Source: Nelumbo lutea (Eukaryota > Streptophyta > Magnoliopsida > Proteales > Nelumbonaceae). From it: a stretch of 64,000 nucleotides of DNA. Position numbers and translations under genes: made by a program. The stretch covers positions 77,342,270 through 77,406,269 of the forward strand of contig JAKGHH010000004.1 of the NCBI GenBank assembly GCA_022828595.1, read 5' to 3'. Within the stretch, counting starts at the first letter, position 1. Every line of letters begins with the position of its first letter. The notes beneath the pieces are model-generated. The model was not told where the DNA came from, ran no database searches, and was given only the letters and a program-made list of their open reading frames with translations. This document shows, piece after piece, positions 58,194 through 64,000 of this stretch.

Positions 58194-58238
<45 letters not shown>

Positions 58239-58239
58239 G
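58194..58239. repeat. (AT)n (GT)n microsatellite
   Basis: About twelve AT units are followed by about nine GT units. It lies in the flank of the LINE 3' end. Confidence 0.9.
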
Positions 58240-58421
58240 AGGTAAGCCTATTTACCTCCACAGTTTACAAATACACAAGGAGGCAATTTATATCTTTAAG
58301 ATATCTATTCCTTTTTTTTTTTATCAATAACAGCACTTTTATTAAAAGAGATAAGTAAGATACAATCAGAAATGAGGGGTAAAATGTCTTAACCCTCCCT
58401 TTCAAACCCGAAAAAAAAATA

Positions 58422-59579
58422 TTATAGAATAGCCCAAAACAAATTAGATCTTCCCACCTCCTGTTTAGCCAAGAAGTCAGCCATGGAGTTGGTACTCCTC
58501 TTAGCCCATTGAAACCTTATGGTCATGTTCTGAGTTAGTTGCTTGATTTTCTTTCTTTCATTTGAGAACTTCCACATGCTGGACTCTTCCATCTGCAACC
58601 ATCTAACAGTCAGTTGGGAGTCACCTTCCACCAGCAACTTGCTAATATTCAATTGCTTAGCCCTTTTGATTCCTTCTACAACTGCTAGGATTTCAGCTCT
58701 CAGAGAATCCCCCCAGCCTATAGATCCTAAGAATATAGAAATAATTTTCCCTTCTTCATTCCTTAAAATACCACATATGCTTGAAGGGCCTGGATTTCCT
58801 TCACTACTACCATCAAAGTTCAATTTGATGAAATCCAAGTCCGGTGGAGTCCAAACAGGTCTGATATCACTAGACATAGGAGCTGACCTGACATATACAA
58901 GTTCTATGAGGGTTTCCCTACTTTTCTCTTTTTCATAAAATAGTCTTTGATTTCTTTCTTCCCAGCAAATAGTAGCTCTAGCGCATCTCCACAAAATTTT
59001 ACCTCTCTTCTTTAGACCCCTCACTGGAGTGGAGCTAAACAAGCTTTGCACACTTGAAGGGGAGGGCTGCCTGCAACCAAATAAAGAAAAGAACCAACAC
59101 CAAATATCTGAAACAAAAGGGCAAGAGACAAACAAATGACAACAGCTTTCACCATTCTTCTTACATAAGATGCACCAGTGTGGGGATAAACACCAATTAG
59201 GCCTTTTCTTTTGAAGTAGGTCACAAGTGTTACAATTTTCTAGGATTGCTTCCCAGCAAAAAGCACCTACCCTAGGAGGGATGGGGCTACCCCAAACTTC
59301 CTGAACTGGAAAAAGAGGCCCAGGTACCGGACTAGACTGTGTCAATGCATTGAAGAAGGAGCAGGAGAAGATACCCGAGGGAACAAGAAACCACACCCTG
59401 GAGTCCACAATGGAAGGTTCAAGGACTACTTCATCCAAGATTTTAAGCAGATTCGAAATGGATTCCAACTCAATATCTCTGAGATCCCTTCTGAGACCCA
59501 AGTTCCAACCAGTAGCGGAATTAGACAAGTTAGCAAATGTTGCTACTAGTTCATTTTTAAACCTAGACAGAGAAAACAA
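58422..59579 (-). pseudogene. LINE ORF2 C-terminus: RT zinc-finger and RNase H
   Basis: A 385-codon frame holds the zf-RVT region (VWGSPIPPRVGAFCWEAIL near residues 95-113, then C-x2-C and H-x4-C pairs around 130-154). An RNase H (RVT_3) follows from about residue 250: FDGSSEGNPGPSS (D256), SLRAEILAVVEG (E296), VEGDSQLTVRW (D320) and NSMADFLAK (D368). All four catalytic acidic residues are present. The first Met is arbitrary; the frame is the remainder of ORF2, separated from RT by stops at 59580-59990. RNase H would remove template RNA during cDNA synthesis. Confidence 0.85.
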
Positions 59580-60685
59580 AGAGGAAAACTACTCTTTCAA
59601 GGGAAAATCCCGTACTCAAGTGTGTTCCAAAAAAAGTACAAACAAACTAGAACCAATATCGTACCTGATAAATGGAATAAAAGATTGTAGAACAGCATGA
59701 ATTGACTTCCAAGGGGAGGCTCTTGAAGCCCTAAATGATAGTCCCGGATCCTAGCCATCTGCCTCTTGCCCATGAATACTTAGGGTTATTTTAGCCCACA
59801 AATTTTCTTTTTCTTTGGACCATCTCCATAACCATTTCCCTAAAAGAGCTTCATTCTTCTTCCACAGATTTCCCAACCCCAATCCCCCTTCACTTTTAGG
59901 TCTTATAACTAGATCCCACCTAACTCTATGGTCCTTTCTCTCCTCCCCAGGGTTCCCATAAGAAGTCCTTCATTAATTTTTTCAACTCCCTACAAACTCC
60001 TTGTGGGATTATTTGTCACGAAGGCACCTTGGTTATGGGAGATGATCGAGGGGAGCACCTCTCTAATTCTTCTGGATAACACCTTAGCAATGATCTTGTA
60101 GAGGTTGTTAACCAAACTGATGGGTCTGAACTCTTTAGGATGAGAAGCCCCAACCTTCTTCGGTATTAAAGCAATGAAAGTAGAATTTAGGCCTGGGTTT
60201 ATCACACATCTTTCAAAGAATTCCAAGAACATTGCTTGAATGTCAGCCTTAATTATCTCCCAACAATCTTGATAAAAGGCCATCGTAAAGCCATCAGAGC
60301 CCAGGGCTTTGGATCTATCCATAGAGAAAATGGCTTCTTTGATTTCTTACAAGTCAAACTCTCTTTCCATCCACAATATCAACTCATTAAGGAGCTTAGG
60401 CCAATCCAACTCTTCAATCCTTAATCTCTTCTACAAAGGCTTTCTAAAGAAGGATTTAAAGTGTTTCACAAAAGCCCCAGCAATCTCTTGCTGTTGTGTT
60501 AAAACTGTCCCATCAACAACCAGCTTAGATATGGTGTTCTTCTTTCTTCTGCCATTGGCTATTGCATGGAAAAGTTTTGTATTCCTATCTCCTTCCTTCA
60601 CCCATTTGTGTCTAGATTTCTGTCTCCAACTTACCTCTTCTTTAAAGATTATGTCCTCCAAGCTTTTCTTTAATGCCCACCTCAT
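59580..60685 (-). pseudogene. LINE ORF2 reverse transcriptase, core deleted
   Basis: The linker (60685-60431) reads KWVKEGDRNTKLFHAIANGR, the usual segment before RT. The RT start is at 60322-60000: DRSKALGSDGFTMAFYQDCW, LIPKKVGASHPKEFRPISLV and KVLSRRIREVLPSIISHNQG. The sequence then breaks at about 60015 and goes straight to a thumb-like part (RELKKLMKDFLWEPWGG) with stops and a frameshift. The palm with its F/YADD motif is missing, a loss of roughly 0.8-1 kb judged by the usual family length. Confidence 0.85.
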
Positions 60686-60796
60686 TTCTTTATCTCGGTC
60701 CCCAAAACATCATATTTCTTCCTTAGCATCTAACTCCTTTATTTTACTTATCAACTGCTGCTTCTTCTCTTCTAGCCTACCAAAGTGGAGAGAATT

Positions 60797-61696
60797 TCAT
60801 TCCTTAATTTTGACCTTGAGCTCTTTCAGCTTCCAATGGAATTTCATCCCTTCCCAATTGACTTTTGAGTTACTTTCATTCCACCAATTTTTCACTTTGT
60901 CTTTGAATTCCGGGTGAAGTAGCCACATATTTTCAAACCTGAAGGGAGAGGTCCCACTACCACCAATATTAGACTTACCAATCATTATTGGCCAATGATC
61001 AGAAGTAACTCTGGGTAGAGCCCTTGACACCAGATCTCCCCAATGCTCCTCCCAGTCTGTGGTGAACAAGAACCTACCTAATTTGGAGCAAATAAGTTCA
61101 GCTTGGAGATTAGACCAAGTGAAGCTATTATGAGAAAGGTTCAATTCCTTTAACTCAAAAGCATTAATGAACTCATTGAACTTCCTCATACTGGTAGTGC
61201 TCCTTTGTCTCACCTTATTGCTCTCTTCAATGAACCTTATCACATTGAAATCCCCTCCCACACACCACGGCCCCTCCCACAGACCTCTAATATCTCCTAG
61301 TTCCTCCCAAAGCTCATTTCTTTGTTTGTAATCATTGGGACCATAAACATTGGTAAGGACCCACTCAAATCCATTTGACACCTGCTTAAATTTGATAGAA
61401 ATTGAGAACCTTCCCACTAATTCTTCCACTCCCTCCACTACATCCTTCCACAAAATAAGTAACCCTCCAGATGAGCCCCAAGAGGGGCTCATAACCCACC
61501 TCAGTCCATTCACTCTCCACACACTTCTATTCCACCTTTTGTCAAAAGTCATAAGTTTAGATTCCTGATTTAAAACAATGTCTGGATTTTCTTTCTTCAA
61601 AACTCCCTTTATTAAGGCTCTTTTTCTTACACCCCTCAATCCTCTCACATTCCAACTTATAATCTTCACTCCTTCCACAACTCTGCCTAGCCCCAC
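60797..61696 (-). pseudogene. LINE ORF2 AP endonuclease domain
   Basis: A 299-codon frame holds the endonuclease/exonuclease/phosphatase fold: SWNVRGL (N16), NQESK (E45), SSGGLLILW, VYGP (Y118), GGDFNVIR (D149, N151), FTWSN and SDHWPI (D233, H234). The usual LDRFL aspartate is Gly in SKLGRFLF (position 207). The enzyme nicks target DNA to prime cDNA synthesis. The first Met lies a few residues before the domain and is probably near the true ORF2 start. A frame break after KVKIKE separates it from RT. Confidence 0.88.
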
Positions 61697-62199
61697 TCCC
61701 TTTCCTTCTAGTAGCTTCCTTTTCTCCCCCTCCCTTTCCTCACTCTAGCCTTTGTACTCACATCCACTTCCAACTTTAATTTCTCAGCTTCACCTAGCCT
61801 TCTCTTCCTCCAATTTTCACCATCTTTTTCAGCCCGTAAATACCTTTTCAGCTCGTTTAGGTTTCTCACCTTACAACCTAACTTTTCTACAAATTCAGCT
61901 AATGACTCCACTTCTTCCTCTCCCTTCTCTTCCTTTTCCCCCTTACCTCACTCCTCCTATTCCCCTCCTCCTCCATCTTACCACTGTCCTCCTTAGTTTC
62001 CCCTTTGGTTAATTCATTTGGATCTGCTCTCCCCACCCTCCCCACCTTCTCACCCCCTCCTGTAACTCCCCAACCTCCTCAGTATCAACTCTAGACCTTG
62101 GATATTCAGCAAAGGGGCACGGCTGGGATCTGAAAGACAAACATCACAGGCAGAGCAAACATTAGTATCTAAAATTGAAACCACGACCATACCTAGGAC

Positions 62200-63977
62200 T
62201 GAAGGAGAAGGAGAAGAGACATCCAACTAGGTAAGTCCATTCACTCTTTGTGTAGGGCTTATCTGGTCAGCACCTAGGCTAACTTTCACCCTTGTTCGTA
62301 CCTCCAAGGCTATGTCGTTCATCCCCATCTGTGCCGTCTCTGCTCGAATTATGATGAGCAGCCGAAGTCCTCTTGCAAGTCCCTTGTCTTAAGTTACTCA
62401 CCTGATTTGGTTCTCCCTTACTTGGTGTTAGATTTTCCCCCTCATCTTCTAAGGCATGCTCGACAACATTCAGCCCTCCGCACCTAGTGGAGGATTTATG
62501 CAAGAAAGGATCCTCTATGACATGCTTTGAGAAAGGATATCAGTATTCAGGGCATCTTCCAACTCTCCTTGATGATCTTCCCACTAAAGTTCAGCTTCAA
62601 CATTTAAGTCTGACATCTCCTCTGAACTGTCGCAACTTACCCATCCGTCGTCCTCGTCTTCAAAGTCTTCTTTACTCCCCCTGGAGTACCTCGGGTTTGG
62701 CCTTTCTTGTTCTGATCCATCCTAGTCGCCTTCTCTGTGTTTTGTCACCGGTAACCAGCCTAGCTTCCTCTTCAATAAGCTTTGGTTGCTTGAAGAAAAA
62801 ATTTGGTTCCCAGGGGTTGAGCCACATGAAGAAGAAGATAGACCCATATTCTTGTCTATCAACGGCTAAGTAGAGATTCAACTCACGTGACCACTCACAT
62901 GAGTCCAAAAGCTGATTGTGGCCCTTAAGCTCGGTGAGAACCACCCGACCTAGAAATGGATCACTTGGTTCTGAGAGTGTGGTGTGTAGCTCGAACTTAG
63001 TCTTGGGACAAACCCCCCTGGTCTGACCTGGTTACCCCTTTGACCAAGTCCGCATAGGAAAAAACAATGGTAAAGTTGTTTTGGTTTTCAAAAATATTTG
63101 AAAACTTTTCCACAAATGCCTCTTTGCTTTTGGCCTTCGACTTTTCAGCTTCCTCATTCAGAGAAACCTTCACTCCAGCGGCTGCCACATGTCCAGACTT
63201 CCTTTGCTCAAACCTGCCAACTATAACCCATCTTGCCACATCATCATCTCCCTCAAGCTTTGACCTCCCCAGCCACTACAATGTTTCAACTTCAAAACTC
63301 ACCCAAACTTTATACCAATAGCCTTCTGCACATATTTGTACTACCCTTAGAACTTCCTCAGGCTTCATTCCAGCAACTCTCAAGTGTACTGCCCTCAAAT
63401 CTGTGGTCTTATACGACAGAGGAACACCGCCCATCGCCTGCACCAGATTCTCCAAGGTTGATTTTTGCCAAAGATGAAAGGGTAAAACCAGTAGCTTTAG
63501 TTTAAAGCTTCCATCTACATCAGCAACCCCATTTGAAAGAGGACACCAGTTTTCAATTCTTACAGGATCTTCACTCATTTCCAACATAGTGAAATCCATC
63601 AACAACTCACCCGCATCAAGGACTGCTTTCCTATCGTTGAAAGGAATAAGGATGACCGTCTGCTTCAATCCAAGCTTCGTTGTCACCTCTTCTAGCAGCC
63701 CCTTCCAGTCCTTCACCTCCTCCCTCGCAAATAAGATGTATTTCTTTTCCCAGTTTCCTTTCTCCCCATCCAATGCAACTCTTGGTTCTAGGATAGTAAA
63801 TGCCACAGTTGGCTTTCCTTGGGTTCCCATTGTGTCTTCTAAGCCCAACCTCTCTGGTCTCTTTCTTCTTTCTATCATCTCTTCTTTCTTACTATGTCCG
63901 CTAACTACTCTCTTTGTTTGTACCTTCACTGCCTTTGATTCCTTACTGACTAATCTCCTGTGTAGAGCATTAGCCAC
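62200..63977 (-). pseudogene. LINE ORF1 (DUF4283-like), frameshifted
   Basis: The first frame (63977-63276, 233 residues) starts MANALHRRLVSKESK. Its middle part, KQTVILIPFNDRKAVLDAGE through LPFHLWQKSTLENLVQAMGG and DLRAVHLRVAGMKPEEVLRV, matches the DUF4283-like domain of plant L1 ORF1 proteins. The frame ends at WVSFEVETL. The protein continues in other frames (63239-62997, with RWVIVGRFEQRK) and then decays through stops to about 62280. ORF1 products bind RNA. The start at 63977 lies only 23 bp from the window edge and is plausible but not proven. Confidence 0.75.
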
Positions 63978-64000
63978 CGCTGTCCATCCCTGTTGTCGAA

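Larger units (their letters stand above)
58312..64000 (-). mobile_element. L1-type LINE retrotransposon, runs off the right edge
   Basis: On the minus strand the order is ORF1 (DUF4283-like), AP endonuclease, reverse transcriptase start, [palm deleted], RT zinc-finger, RNase H, short 3' UTR and a poly(A) tail (poly-T 58312-58322 on the plus strand). This is the plant L1 layout. ORF1 is broken after its first frame, and the RT core is gone, so the copy is dead. The 5' UTR and any target duplication at that end lie beyond 64000. Confidence 0.9.

Overview
This window is plant nuclear DNA. It has Ty1/copia and Ty3/gypsy retrotransposons of plant lineages, a plant L1 element, CACTA, hAT and Mutator-type DNA transposons, and plant-specific FLZ and DUF1645 protein families. 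The species cannot be named from the sequence. Most of the 64 kb is nested, decayed transposable elements. Only one host gene looks intact: a two-exon FCS-like zinc finger (FLZ) gene at 44888-45656 (+).

Layout. 1 to about 5.4 kb: 3' part of a broken copia element with a long 3' LTR. 5450-14194: a Ty3/gypsy element of the Tat type on the minus strand, lacking protease and the reverse transcriptase core but carrying an antisense, intron-containing accessory gene with its own TATA box. 15579-26660: a CACTA element with CAT target duplications and dense sub-terminal repeats. A rearranged Athila/Tat-like gypsy element (18281-23723, GTTAG duplications) has inserted into LINE-derived sequence inside it. 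26.7-33.3 kb: intergenic DNA with MITEs, a LINE RNase H relic and long microsatellites. 33358-36290: a Mutator-like element with 9-bp duplications, itself hit by hAT-type insertions. 36.3-44.2 kb: several short hAT-type elements with 8-bp duplications, one nested in another. 44.9-45.7 kb: the FLZ gene. 46-50.6 kb: dispersed repeat families.

50656-52402: the most interesting object, a Mutator-like element with long terminal inverted repeats and a perfect 9-bp duplication. It has captured most of a DUF1645 gene (a Pack-MULE); the copy is now frameshifted. 52.4-58.3 kb: short transposons, a 66-bp LINE tail with an 11-bp duplication, and exon-like blocks with splice signals on the minus strand that may be the 3' part of an unidentified gene. 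58312-64000: an L1-type LINE on the minus strand with ORF1, endonuclease, a deleted reverse transcriptase core and an intact-looking RNase H.

The elements do not form a pathway. Their order of insertion can be read from the nesting. All boundaries and families are read by eye; no searches were run.
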